A DNA stretch of 64,000 bases from Pomphorhynchus laevis (GCA_012934845.2 WNNJ02001726.1:91971-155970); one strand, 5' to 3'; positions 43,090 through 55,200 are shown, numbered from the stretch's first letter. Made by a program: numbers and translations. The notes: generated by a model from the letters alone, not told the origin.

Positions 43090-45889
43090 CAGCGCGTCGG
43101 AGGAACAAAGGATTATGAAAAAATCAGTTTTCCAGTTGAATTGATAGAAAAAATAAAAAAAACGAAATAAAGGTAAATGCTGGTCTTAAATCGCCTGTTC
43201 TAAAGGTTATTGAAGTTTCAATTGTTGCTAGGGATTCGGAAGTACTTCCCCATCCCCAAACTAAAAAAAATTGATCATTATGAAGTTCAGAAATCCAATG
43301 GAAACGCATTTATTGTTTAATTTCTTCCTTCGGCCGTTTACCGAGCAATTATCAAACATAGTCATTTTTAATCGGTCAAACTATACGAAACTGAATAAAA
43401 TACATCTTTTACGACCTCAGACAACTTAAAGGGATATATTAAATACTTCGAATCTTCAATGTCGGAGTACGGGTCCATATACTCTAAACTCATACTTGCC
43501 ACGCTAAACGTATCTAACCTCCCATATCAAATGGAAGAGAATGATGTCGAATTGCTAAAGGAAACATAAAATATCGAACTACCCTTCAATAATGGGCAAG
43601 AGCGAACACCCAATACCAGAGTTGGATTTTGTTCCGCTCCCCTAGAGCGAGCTGAATTGCTGGCAAATTCAACTTGTAATCCCTTTATGGGATTTAATCT
43701 CAGATTTTCTATCATCGACAAAGAATAGTTCACATATCCTCACTACAGCCGGTGCCATAAATAGGGCACTGGGCCTTCAGCTGCAGTGAGCCATCGACAT
43801 GTGTCCGGCTATGTTGGCAGGGGGAAATGTGAGCCCCCCCCATTATGCTCTAACTAAGGGAAGAGCCATCCTGCATAAGGCAGAAAATGCAGTTATTTTA
43901 AATTATATCGAAGTGGATTTAACAAGTCTGCTGCCCAACCGAAATCTGGTACCTTTGCAAATGCTGCCACTCGTACGAGGGACGATGATCTCATGCGGTC
44001 AATTGATATACGTATAGAAACAATGTATAAGAAGATGGAAGTTTTAGTATTCTCTGTTGTTGCCACATTCTGCATTAACCCTACTCTTCCATCATCCAAA
44101 AAGAGGGGGCTTCGGCTCATTTCATCCCAATCCCCCTATCAAGATCAGAAAGCTCCTGAAGAGTAAGAAAATAAGGGAAATAAAGATGCTGCCGATGGGC
44201 AAGTACCTGCCTCGGATGGTTCTAGTGACAGGAAGTGTAACCTTCCCGTTCCTGCTCCGTCTAGATAGGCAATCCCACATCCAACTAATCAATCACAATG
44301 CAGAGTACTCGTGAGCCTTTTTCACTGAATATCAATCAGTGGAATTCGGGAGGTCTGCCCTTAGACTTCTATCCGGAAGAGATGCAGATGTAAGAGTCCT
44401 TCAGGAGACGCGGTCTATCCGTCTCCCCAAGGACATAACTTAATTTATTCCAAAGCACATTTGTTCCCACTATACTCCGTACATAACCCCACCTCACTCC
44501 TCTTCATCTCAAGGACTCTTGATCATAGTTAAGTGCTCCTTAAGGTCCAACCTCCTATTAAACTATTTATGTCCAGCCATGTCTTGTTTAGTAGTTTTAC
44601 TCTGTAAAAACGGTAAACGCCTCAGTCTAGCCTATATCTATATCCGCCCAAAGGAGATTCACAAGAACCGTGACTTCCTGACACGTCTATGACATGATAC
44701 TTGGGGATTTCAACAACAGAACTGGTCGTTGAATCAATGCAGCACTTCGCAGAGCTATGAACGGTTATATTATTCACAAACCACCAACCTCTACCTTTCG
44801 TTGCACATCAACAAATTCTATTCTCGACATTTTACTGCTTCATTCGAGGTGGTTGTTAAAACACCTCTGCACGGAGCAGTCGGGTCAGCAATTGTACACC
44901 TCTCATGACCTAATTCGTTAGAGAATTGAGGAAGATATGTTGCCTCGAAAGAGATTTCACTTTGATCAGATCAGAGTGGCCTTCTTTCAAACGGCTATCC
45001 AACTCTTTCCTTGAATAAGAAATGAGAGTCTGACAGAATTTAATACCTACCTCTTTCTGCAAGCTACCGCGTTTTTATCGACTACCTAATAAAGGTCGTA
45101 TATACAATCCCACTCCGACGAAACTCAAGGTCCTAGCGTAATTGCTTAACCTCCCTAATCTCTCTGTTTCCGTCAGACAGGCCATCTTGAATAAATACTG
45201 GATCACTAGATATAGGTTCCAGCTAAGTAGGGATAGGACGAATATTACTTGCCTTAGTCCTTCAGTAGTAGGGATCTATCTGTTACGGATATCCTTAACT
45301 CCTGGGGTCCACTCCCGGGCACCTTTAAATCTGTTACTCCGCTTTCCTATCGGGTCTGTCAGCTTTTGACAGCTGATCAGAGAATAGAGGTGGCCGTCAC
45401 AATGATTTTATCTTCCTTATCCTATATAGCAGGCATCAATGTTAGCAATCGTGTTTTTATTCCTAAGAAAAATCCTGCTCATGCCCTAAAGATCTGCGAT
45501 CTATTTCGATTTAAAATGCCCTTGTGTAGATTTACGAAACAGTGCTTGCGCGTAAAATCCGCGATTATTTAAGTAGGCGTCATTCGATCATTTCAAGTCT
45601 TCATGGGTTTGTCAAAGGTCGCTCTGTCCATTCAGCGGTTGGTGAGGTGGAGCCGTTTTGTCAGGTCAATAGCCATCATCTAGTTGTTGCTGTTTTCCTT
45701 GACTTTTCTGTTGCATTTGACCGTATCTTCATTCCCTTTGTAATCCCTTGTCTCAGGTCCCTCGAGTTGCCTGCGAAAATAGTGAACAGGGTGGAGATTC
45801 TGCTGTACACCAAGCGATTTTATTATGAAGACGACCCTGATGCGCGTCAGTTCTACCATATTACTGGTGTGCCCCAAGACTCCCCTCTT
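43090..45889 (+). mobile_element. Non-LTR retrotransposon, family A, copy A3 (3'-truncated)
   Basis: This copy begins with the same 5' sequence as A2 (gtcggaggaacaaag) and carries ORF1 (to about 44170) and ORF2 (from about 44299). It contains HGFVKGRSVHSAVGEVEPF and LDFSVAFDR. It stops abruptly after the GVPQ(D)SPLT block, before the YADD motif. Loss of the 3' part is unusual for target-primed reverse transcription and implies a later deletion or rearrangement. Numerous stops and indels are present, more than in A2. Confidence 0.85.
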
Positions 45890-46523
45890 ACACAAGTTGC
45901 CCTTCTAGGACAACTTGTGTATATAGTTTTTTAATAATAAATTAATAATTAATTAAAGTTTCAAACGTGAATCAATAGTTTGATTATTCACAATGTTTTT
46001 ACTGATTATCGAAAGACTTTAGTGAAGTTTCGTAAATGAGAGTCAGGCAAATTTGCAGATTAAGAAGCATAATCCACATATCTTTAATCTTTTTTACTTT
46101 AATAGGCTAAGACTACATTCTCGGAAAACTTTGGCATTTAAAAATGTCAGATGCCTAGGAAGAAAGTCCAGAAAAATTAAAAATTTGATAAATATCAAGT
46201 TGTTTAATCTAAACGATAAAACATCAAGGAGAGTGTGATGTCTTCATAACACTGGGTTAAGGAGATTTAAGTTTAAAGTTTCTTAACTCGAATCTGGATC
46301 AATAGAAACATTAAAATAATTAACAATTTATTTTCTAGTAACATGGGAAAAATTAATAACAGAGTCGTATCTTCTACTCCTTTTATTTCCATACAATCGA
46401 TTATCAGCACATATTTCGTATTTAGCTGGTAAATAGCGACAATTTTAAGTTGGACAATTATTTAATTAAATTATTAAATTGAATTATTAAATTAAAATGA
46501 ATATTAAATTGATACAATTATAT
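45890..46523. other. Junction region after copy A3
   Basis: Bases 45891-45927 form an imperfect inverted repeat, acacaagttg against caacttgtgt, and share a 16-base word (tacacaagttgtccta) with the UBR7 relic end at 26507-26522. The open frame at 46053-46238 is basic and leucine/asparagine-rich with no recognised family. The rest is AT-rich. Confidence 0.4.
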
Positions 46524-46656
46524 TGATGCATGTGGAGACAACAGTGATGCAAATATGACCACTTGTGTAATATGCGACGATTGATTTTATTTCGAACATA
46601 TATGCATTACCGATCGTGATAAACATGATAATGCAGTTATCATTTGCCCTTTTTGT
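46524..46656 (+). pseudogene. UBR7-like PHD finger relic
   Basis: The + strand reads DACGDNSDANMTTCVICDD, a TGA in place of a conserved tryptophan codon, then FYFEHICITDRDKHDNAVII and CPFC. It aligns with the UBR7 PHD finger, whose signature is QCVxCEDWFHxRH and a closing CxxC. The cysteine pairs and the histidine are kept. The first 15 residues (CGDNSDANMTTCVI) match the end of the relic at 26512-26869 (YGDNYDANRTTCVI), so both derive from one gene or family. Only the PHD is present here. Confidence 0.7.
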
Positions 46657-46924
46657 TGATATAGACTCAAATTCATTTTGACTGTACATTAAAGACTTTT
46701 AAATAAGCGTTTGCAACGTACATGTTAGAGCGTTCAAAGAATTATATCAATAATAACTTAATATTATTAATATCAATAATATAAATAAACGCAAATCAAC
46801 GCATAATTTTGGAATTTTAAAGGACTAAGACGACTACGACTATTAAATAAAGGTTGTGATAATAAATCTAATGTTACTGAGCTTTTTCCCGTAAGGAAAC
46901 TCCTAAAAGTGGTTGAAATAAATA

Positions 46925-47800
46925 AACATTCTCCTCAAATAGTCGAGGAGAATACTAGACTTTCAAAATATTTTGAAGTATTTTAAAGTATTTCAATACT
47001 TTAAAATATTTCTTAAGTCTTTTGTGTGTCAATATTCAGGCAGATTAGTCTACAACTCCGTCAGAAAATTTCCTGGCATATTTAGAATTGCTTTCGCCAC
47101 TGAATTGGCATTGGCGTTTATAGATTATTTCAAGAACTTGTTTAATTTCAGTACCGTAGAATACATGGATATCTTGAACACGGTCAGAATCATTAATATT
47201 GAAACAGATCTGGATGTCAAGGATATAAATGATCTGGAAGCATCATTCGGACAAAAAGAATTACGGTACCTTCAAAGCAAAGATCGGTCAGCACTTTCGG
47301 TACCATTTTCCACAACGACGATCGACAATCCATGTTGTTGGCGAGTAGCACATATTACTGTGTTTTTAGGAGCAAAGTTAACGTTCCAACATATCTCTTA
47401 ACGATTTTACTTACCCCCATTGTCAAAAATGTCTTCAATTGGGGCATTGGTGCTCATACGAACGAACTGAACGAACTGACTGAACGAACGAACTGAGCGA
47501 ACGGATTGAACTAGCGGGTTGAACTAATTGATTGAACAAATGAACTGACCGAACAATATTAACGAATGAACTGAACATACACACTGAACTCTTCTGCTAA
47601 ATTATATTAGTGGGCTTGTAAGCGCTGTTGCCTCGTATTTGCCACTTAAAAATAAATTTATCTTATACTGTAATATCGAGCCTAGATGCCTCAACTGTAC
47701 AGATTCCGAGCATGAAGGTAAATGCTTTATGGAAAATGACGTAAATTGTACCATTTGCGAGTAGCAACATCCATCATTTTCAAGAAAATGCAAATCCTTT
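46925..47800 (+). pseudogene. ORF1 (gag-like) relic of another family A-related element
   Basis: At 46973-47401 the reading RLVYNSVRKFPGIFRIAFAT, ALAFIDYFKNLFN and RYLQSKDRSALSVPF parallels family A ORF1 (IIFNKVKITDNMIRISFAT and NYFDET). After a frame change come knuckle remnants HPHCQKCLQLGHWCS near 47420, RCLNCTDSEHEGKC near 47690 and FSRKC near 47785. A tetranucleotide minisatellite sits between the first two knuckles. No ORF2 follows; the Gypsy element begins shortly after. Confidence 0.65.
47459..47585. repeat. GAAC/TGAA-type minisatellite inside the ORF1 relic
   Basis: About 125 bp of imperfect gaacgaact / tgaacgaac units, with degenerate members towards the right. It separates knuckle 1 from knuckle 2 of the gag-like relic, so it expanded within former coding sequence. 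Confidence 0.75.
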
Positions 47801-48174
47801 CCCATTTCTTAATCTCCCTTTCCACCTTTCTCATTCCCCAATCTCTCCTTCCTTCTTCCCCCATTCCCCAATCTCCGCATTCTCTTTCACCATTATCCCA
47901 TTTCACCATGGAATTAAGATTTCCTTATTTTTAATTGTGAATAAGATGTATTGGGAACACCTCTTATTTCCGATTTCTAGGATGTCATACACAAAAAATA
48001 CAGTCTCAATGGCGTCCATTAAAAATTTTTTGGAGGAAAGGGCAAAACATAAAGAATGGATGGACCTTTATTTTGGCGAATATACTTTGATATGACATTA
48101 TAACTATAAACGTTTTGCTTGTTCTAGATTGTCAAATAAAGCCATCTTTTGGTTTACGTCAATTTATTTGACAA
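47800..48174. other. Gypsy 5' leader region; pyrimidine-rich stretch
   Basis: Bases 47805-47915 are pyrimidine-rich with repeated ttccccaatctc words. A primer-binding-site-like tggtgactatgg lies at 48176 beside the Gag start, as in CsRn1-like elements, so a 5' LTR would be expected before it. I could not match this region to sequence after 51745, so LTR boundaries are unknown. Confidence 0.4.
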
Positions 48175-49992
48175 TTGGTGACTATGGAGAAGTTCCTCAA
48201 ACCAGAACAGTTGGCTCTCGAACCAGATACTTTTGACGCAGCCACTCTATGGGCCCATTGGAAAAGACGATTTACAAAGTTCCTGGACAGCATCGTAGAC
48301 TTACCTGCTGATTCACATTTGGACATCCTTGTCAATCACGTGTCAACTACGGTCTATCGACATATCGAATCTGCAACAACTTACGATGATGCCATCTCAA
48401 TGCTGGAGGCTCTGTTTATTAAGAAGAAAACTCAAATATTCACATGATACAAGCTGCTCACACATCGATAAACCGACGAGCAATCGATCGATCAATTCAT
48501 CCTCAACTTACAAACGCTCAGTCGAGATTGTGAATTTCAAGCAATTACTTCGATCGAGCATCGTGACTTAGTGATTCACGACGCATTTGTTAGTGGGTTG
48601 CGCTCAACGCATATACGGCAACGCCTATTGGAAAGCAAGGATCTTAGTGCTATCGAAGCGTTTGATCGAGCACGCACACTTGAAAGTGCACAATTGCAAG
48701 CATCCGCGTAAAACTGTGCACCTGATATGTCCGTAGCGTTAATTCAAGCTCAAGAGGACGCAACATGCAGTGCTGTTGATAACAAGATAACGGATGTCAG
48801 TATGTCCAAACAGTGCTATTTCTGTGGTAGGCAGTACCATCATCGCATCAAATGTCCAGCAAGAAATGCAGATTGTCGACAATGTGGCAAACGTGGCCAT
48901 TTTGCTTATGTGTGTAAGTCATCCAAACGTCCTCGTGTTAACGCAATGACTAAAGATTCGGAGTTTGAGGTTGTTGGCGCCATGCTCGCTAGTATAAATA
49001 ACAACCTAAGACGTTCGATCGTAAACAGTAAGGTAAATGATCATAATATGAAAGCGTTGATTGACACCGGGAGTTCGACGAATTTTATAAATGCTTCAGT
49101 TGCAAAGAGGTTGATATTGACTACACATTCATGTCACAATGCCATAACGATGGCCGCCACAGACACATCGTCTACTGTTAAGAAATATTGCCTTGCAAAC
49201 GCGATGATTTAAGGACGAACGTATCATGACGTTAAGTTTCTATGCCTTCCATGCTTGTGTTGTGATGTCATTTTGGGACATTCTTTACTATCCGAATTCA
49301 AAACCGTGACACTATCCCTCAGTTCTCATACTCCAACGTTGATCCTAGCCGCATTAGATTCCATGAGGATAGAAGAGCCGAGTTTATTTAACACGCTCTC
49401 ACCAGGTTGTCGCCCCATTGCTGTCAAATCAAGGAAGTACAGCCGCTTGCATTCCGATTTCATCAATCGTGAAGTTCAGAGATTATTGCGCGAAGGAATT
49501 ATTCGTCACAGTCAGTCACCCTGGCGGGCGCAAGTAGTGGTAGTTTCAAATCCATCAGAGAAGCAAAGACTTGTGGTGGATTATTCGATTACAATTAATA
49601 AGTTCACCGAACTAGATGCATATCCACTTCCCAGGATTGACAGTACTATTGAACGTATCGCTACGTATACGTTCTTCAGCCGGATTGATTTGACGTCCGC
49701 GTATCACCAAGTGCCAATGCGAGAGTCAGAGAAGTGTTACACCGCCTTCGAAGCAATGGGCAAGCTTTACGAATTTAACTGGGTTCCATTTGGATTGACA
49801 AATGCCCCGGCCGTCTTTCAGAGAATCATAGTTAATATGATAGAAGCCGAATCGCTGAAGGGTACATTTGCATATTTGGATGATATTGTCGTATGCGGTA
49901 CAGATAAAGGCGATCACGATGTGAACCTTTGTCTATTCAAAGATACTACTGTTAAGTATGGACTAACATTGAACGAAAGTAAATGTAAGTAA
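48175..49992 (+). pseudogene. Gypsy gag-protease-RT reading frame with in-frame stops
   Basis: Gag starts at 48175 or the ATG at 48181 (MEKFLKPEQLALEPDTFDAA), typical of CsRn1-like Gag. Two CCHC knuckles follow at 48810-48920 (CYFCGRQYHHRIKC, CRQCGKRGHFAYVC). Protease has ALIDTGSSTNF near 49050. RT shows GIIRHSQSPWRAQVVVV, FSRIDLTSAYHQVPM and the catalytic FAYLDDIVVCG near 49870. The same frame is kept throughout but contains stops at 48445 (TGA), 48469, 48709 and 49210 (TAA) and ends with TAA at 49990. Decay is therefore mostly by point mutation. Confidence 0.85.
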
Positions 49993-50123
49993 GGTCTCAC
50001 GTCGATTTGTTTGCTCGGCTACCTAGTAACACACAATAACATACGACCCGACCCTGATAGAACAAAAGCTATTACAACCATGGAACAGCCTCGGAATGTT
50101 ACAGACCTTAAAAAATTCTCGGC

Positions 50124-50723
50124 ATGTGTGCCCATTATTCCAGGTGGATATCAAACTTTTCAGAGAAGATCCACCATCTTCTAGACGTGCACGAATTCCC
50201 CCTGGCTACAAATGCAGCAGATGCATTCAACTCAATCAAACAAGAGATCGCGGAAGCTGTCCTAAAAGTATTCGACGAGTCGAAAATGATCATTGTTGAG
50301 ACGGATGCATCAAAGAATGCCATTGCAGGAGTACTCTCTAAAGATGGGCAGCCGCTTGCTTTCTTTTTGAAAACATTACAGGGGGCTACCAAGACATATT
50401 CATCGGTTGAAAAAGAGGCCCTTGCGATCGTTGAATGCCTCAAATATTGGCGACATTATTTGCTGGGTCGAAAATTTCAACTGATTACAGACCAAGCGAG
50501 TGTTTCGTTCATATTCAACGATCGACACAAAAGCACTATAAAGAATGAGAAACTTGTAAGATGGCGCATTGAGTTGTCACCGTATCAATATGAAATTTTA
50601 TATCGACCGGGGAAAGACAATACAGTCGCTGATGCATTGTCCCAACAATATTGTGGATTGACCAGCAACAATGTGTTGACCCATACTAAGTTTCTGCACC
50701 AATCATTATGCCATCCGGAGTGA
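50124..50723 (+). pseudogene. Gypsy RNase H domain
   Basis: The frame reads FSEKIHHLLD (RT thumb end), then IVETDASKNAIAGVLSKDGQ, SSVEKEALAIVECLKYWRHY and FQLITDQASVSFIF. The RNase H acidic residues D, E and D are all present. GKDNTVADALSQ follows, leading to the zinc-binding region of integrase. The TGA at its end interrupts the histidine part of the HHCC finger, which continues in the next frame. Confidence 0.85.
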
Positions 50724-51745
50724 CGAGGTTGTACCATTTTATCCGTAGTCGGAATATTCAATGTTCTGTCGAGGACATCAAAAACATCGTCAAAAATTGT
50801 GGCGTTTGCTCTCGGCTTAAACCAAGATTATTCAAGCCAAACAATCACGCCTTAATAAAAGCATGCCAACCATTCGAGCGCTTATCACTATATTTCAAAG
50901 GACAGATTCCACCATCAACACGCAACCGTTATATCTTAGTCTTATTCGACGAGTTCTCGAGGTTTCCATTCGCCTTTCCATGTTCTAACATGACGGCATC
51001 AACAGTCATCGCATGTCTTGAGAAATTATTCTTCATGTTTGGAATGCCCGCAATGATTCACTCCGATCGTGGTCCAGCATTTGTTGCGAGAGAGTTCAGC
51101 GATTATTTAAATCGATTAGGAATATCATCAAGTCGACGCTGTCCATACAATCCGACATGTAATGGCAAGGTCGAAAAGTACAACGGTATAATCTGGAAGG
51201 CTATTGAGCTCGATTTAGTCTCTCATAATAGACCAATCACGATGTGGGAATCATCTCAACCAGCTGCACTACATTCAGTAAGATCATTGCTTTGCACTTC
51301 GACGAATTGTACTCCTCATGAGAGGTTTTTTCGTTTTGAGCCCAGATCTTGCACAGGGAAGCCGTTACCAACTTGGTTACTTACGCCTGGCAAAGTTCTA
51401 TTAAAACAGCATGTTCGCTCTAGCAAATATGATCATCAAGTACAGGTCGTGGAACTTCTGAGATGTGATCCATCCAGAGCTTCTATCAGATTCGACGATG
51501 GACGAGAAACAACCGTATCGTTGAATCATCTGGCTCCTTACGCTGATGATTACACACCGTTTCCAGATATATCTAACGAGTCAAACTCAGAGACAACATA
51601 CACACGGACTACGAAACCAACTAAAGCAACCAATTACAATGTATCAGGAGACAACACCCAAAGCGAGCCACAGATTGATCAAAACCAGACGAAAGGGGAA
51701 GCGGACAAGACAGTGAGTGAACCAAAACATTTTGATGACTATTAA
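50708..51745 (+). pseudogene. Gypsy integrase with lost first catalytic aspartate
   Basis: The frame covers the Cys pair of the HHCC finger (NCGVCSRLKP), the catalytic core and a C-terminal domain. The first aspartate of the DDE triad is replaced: the expected LxxDFKGP appears as LSLYFKGQ. The second (IHSDRGPAFVA) and the glutamate (GKVEKYNGIIWKAIE) are present. Downstream sequence (PGKVLLKQHVRSSKYDHQV, a GPY/F-like region with VELLRCDP) then an acidic polar tail completes it. It cannot be active as read. Confidence 0.85.
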
Positions 51746-52229
51746 CAAACAATGTTCAGCGAACCGGTCAGAAATCATAACCTTCCGTTATGCAAAATAT
51801 GATAAACAGAAAAAGACGGTATTTAACTCAATATTTTCCCAAACCTTTTCCAGTGCAAATCCGATTTCACATCTTAATGTATACAATTACTGTAGATAGG
51901 TGACGATCTAATAATTATTAATAAAAGAATAATAACTAATTTTATAAATTTTGTTTTTGCTATCATTAGTTCTCAGCCCCTCATAGCCATTTGTATCATG
52001 TCTTTATGCAACACTCGTAGATCGTTGCCAAGCCAATGTATTAATATATACTACTGTAAACACCAGTATGCATAGTTAATAATAAATAAAGGATTATTGA
52101 AGATTTAAACAATTTATATTTATATAAAAATAGAATTTATAATTAAAATTAAAAAGCCAATTTTAATGAATTAATATAATAGATTTATTATAATTAAATT
52201 AATTATATTGATTAATTATAACAATCTTT
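51746..52229. other. AT-rich DNA after the Gypsy element
   Basis: No gene is seen. A richer piece at 51955-52070 (ctcagcccctcatagcc) could belong to a 3' LTR but has no visible partner 5' of the element. Confidence 0.45.
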
Positions 52230-52234
52230 TAAGA

Positions 52235-52600
52235 CGCGGAAGAACGACGATAGCAGGATTTAATACGGTCTCGTCATCACAATGACTCATCAGTGCCAGA
52301 TTCCTCTCACTGCTGGATGCAGAGGAGGACTAGCAGATTACAAAAAACGAATCATGCAGCAAAAGCACTGGCAAATGGCAGCGTAGGTATCTTGTATATC
52401 GGCTAATTTCTTTTTTGAATATCTCAAAACGAGAGTGATACCATTTTGTGTGAATTATTTCAACAATCTTTTAAACCAGACGCGGAAGAACGACGATAAC
52501 AGTATTTGAAACAGTTTCGTCATCACAATGACTTATCAGTGCCAGATTCCTCCCACTGTTGGATGCAGAGAAGAACTATAATACGGCAAAAAACGAATCA
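52235..52600. mobile_element. Two half copies of the 59-kb MITE family
   Basis: The segments 52235-52345 and 52475-52575 both read gacgcggaagaacgacgata, then gtcatcacaatgact, then cactg(c/t)tggatgcagag. This matches the reverse complement of one half of the complete element at 59080-59317. Both are in the same orientation and followed by aaaaaacgaatcatg. Opposite arms are missing. Confidence 0.7.
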
Positions 52601-52614
52601 TGTGTCAAACGAAT

Positions 52615-52705
52615 AAAAAAAAAACAAATCAAAAACGAATCACGGCAAAATGCGAGTTTTAAAACGAATCACGGCAAAATGCGAATTTTAAAACGAATCA
52701 CGAAA
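52615..52705. repeat. Short tandem repeat, about 30-bp period
   Basis: The phrase aaaacgaatcacggcaaaat recurs three to four times (52630-52705). It follows the MITE half copies. A primer-binding-site-like caaattggcgactacgatgg is at 52776, possibly the end of another LTR, but no internal element follows. Confidence 0.6.
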
Positions 52706-52869
52706 TAGACTTCGTGACAAGCCAGTCGTAAAAAAACCGTCCCATCAACAGTACGAAATAGTGTCTCAATTAACTTCGCAAATTGGCGACTACGATGGTA
52801 CGGCCGCGTTCTTCGCGCAAACGAACATTAATCATTATTAAGCCCATTGACATGACAGTTGAAAAAGCG

Positions 52870-53640
52870 GACTCTGGAACGAAGCAGAACAAACGCTGAA
52901 GAAAAAGAGATTTATTATAATTAAATTAATTAATTATAATTAAATAATAATATAATTGATATACATTTATATTACTTTATTTATACTCTCAAGTAATGAA
53001 TATCAATTTAGAGTATAAAAGATAAAATAAATTAAAAAATTAATATCTCCTTCAGCGCGTTCAGTATATACATTTAATATTATATATTCATTTACTGATT
53101 ACGTAGCTATGTTTTTATACCACACTTTGCAATTTACAGCAGCACTACAACGATCTTTATCTTTTACTTAAAAAGTAATTTTTCGACAATATATTGATGA
53201 TTAAAGCAATGTTCAAGTTTTGTGGATAAATTTTTATCTTTTGTGAATAATGCTTAAATACATACTGCACGTTATGTTCGTGAAATTCGTTAGACACATT
53301 TTGAGTGACGAAACACAACAAAATATTACATCCGATTGTCGAGATTGATTAGCCGTCTAATATTTGTCTATAAGATACATGTACAATCAGTTTAGAGCAA
53401 CCTCAAGAAAGTTGCAGTATGTATTTAAGTAAGATACATCATTTACAAACGATAAAATATTATCCATAAAACTTGAAACTCGCTTTGATCATATTATTAA
53501 TAATAATCAATTGACTTCGCTATGACTATCGACACAGTCAATCTATGTATTCTCCTGGGGAAGCTCACAGATAAGACATATACATGGTCATCTTATACAT
53601 TCACCTTTTAGAATCTTACAGCAAAATTCTCTTCAAGTTT
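52870..53640. other. AT-rich desert
   Basis: Low-complexity AT-rich sequence. No gene or RNA recognised. Confidence 0.55.
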
Positions 53641-53950
53641 TCGACAAACTAAACTACTACCATATTATTCTATTAAATAGAGGTGTCTTACAAGGAGATC
53701 TATTTGGTCCGATAATATTTTCATTCTTGGAAGATCTTTCAGACTGTCATCATTGTCCACCTCATCCGCGATATATGCTGACGATCTAGCTATTTTGGCA
53801 TATAATATATCCTAAGCTCGATCTGTTTTTAAAAATTTACATTGTATTATGAAGCTAGTCAAATCAAAGAACCTAAAATTTCGTCGAGGCTGTATGCTAG
53901 CAATTGATGGAGGTTTTCTATACACAATGCTCTTTAAAATTCAGTTCTAA
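53640..53950 (+). pseudogene. Reverse transcriptase scrap
   Basis: NRGVLQGDLFGPIIFSFLED near 53676 is an RT fingers/palm block (family RGVxQGDxLSPxLF). After one frame change IYADDLAILAYN follows near 53770, the catalytic YADD box. Nothing else of the element is readable, so the clade cannot be named. Confidence 0.6.
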
Positions 53951-55181
53951 GTACGAACACTTTGATATGCTACTTTTCTCAAAATTTGATAATGTAGTAT
54001 GGCAGTAGCAATTAAACTAGCAGGGAACACTACTATTCCAAGAAACAAGGTAAAGCAGATATCTAAGAATTAGGTTAGCTATGAATAATATTGAAAAATA
54101 ATTTTAAACTATTTTATAGCATATAAAAAAATATATTATGAATATTCTCTGCTGGTGTAAGCACATTCATTTGTGTAACAACAATACCGTCGTAAGGATG
54201 TTAACACATATAAAACACTTTAAGCGGAGTGGTTGAAGAATATAACATGATGTAATGTTTTAAGTTGGGAGTATACTATGAACTAAGTTTCAATCACACA
54301 ACTATTTTAAATACTTTTATCTTTGATAAAAGTGTTTTAACACTTTTGATAAATTGATAATTTATAATTAGAATTTAAATTCTAATTATAATAATCTTAG
54401 TAGTTTGAATTTATTAAAATCTTTGTTTTAAAATGAACAAATTAGCGATTTATTTCCAATATAAATTTCGAAATTGATTTTATAAAAATGATTTTATTTC
54501 TAACGAAATGTTTCAAATCCCTTATAAGAGAATTCGGATAAGCATATTTTGAAAATAAATCCGTAGTCCATTTAATAAAAAACGAATTTGAAAATGTGAC
54601 TTTAAATTAAACCTTACTGAATATGCATTGTTTTGCTGATAATATTAATATCAATACCCGTAAAATTAAAACAATAAAAATACTGTGATTATCAATACTC
54701 ACTGTCTATAATTGTAAGGAAGATAAAATATATTGAAATGACGAGAAACTGAGATACTTAATAGTTTTGGCCTGTAATAAATTTTGTCAGGATGATAAAA
54801 TATGCTTACTTAAACTAGATCTTCATGTAGGAAAACTCGTTTTCGCTTATGAAAATTTGTTCATTTATCGTAGCAAATTATTACTAACATAATCTTTAAC
54901 CTTATGTATTTTAAACTCATGCACACATTTTGTCTTTCTACAGCAAACAAAACAGTGATTCAGACACAAACTGTTAAAACTACATTTTTAATCACGACTT
55001 TTCTATTTTACAACTAAAGTATTGACTTTCTGTAGGTATATTTAATAGCAATGTTGCTTTTTAACATTAGAGTAGGCTAACGTTTGAATAACGAAATAAG
55101 GATCAAATATCTTGACTTTAGCTTTTATAAATGCATTAAAACACTGTAAATCAAAATTAATCTAGTTCCGAGAACACTTCA
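53951..55181. other. AT-rich desert
   Basis: AT-rich DNA with small hairpins (for example cttttatc/gataaaag at 54316). No supported gene. Confidence 0.55.
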
Positions 55182-55200
55182 TAACTGAGTCTACGTATTT

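Larger units (their letters stand above)
48175..51745 (+). mobile_element. Ty3/Gypsy retrotransposon, CsRn1-like, decayed
   Basis: The element has the order gag, protease, RT, RNase H, integrase, which defines Ty3/Gypsy. Gag to RT (48175-49992) is a single frame broken only by stops. RNase H (50124-50723) and integrase (50708-51745) follow after single-base shifts near 50120 and 50715. There is no envelope-like ORF. The 3' region to 52230 is AT-rich without a gene, and paired LTRs were not recognised. Confidence 0.85.

Noticed and set aside
47500-52200. Paired LTRs of the Gypsy element
   Set aside because: Comparing the sequence before 48175 with that after 51745 showed no direct repeat; only the primer-site-like tggtgac is suggestive.
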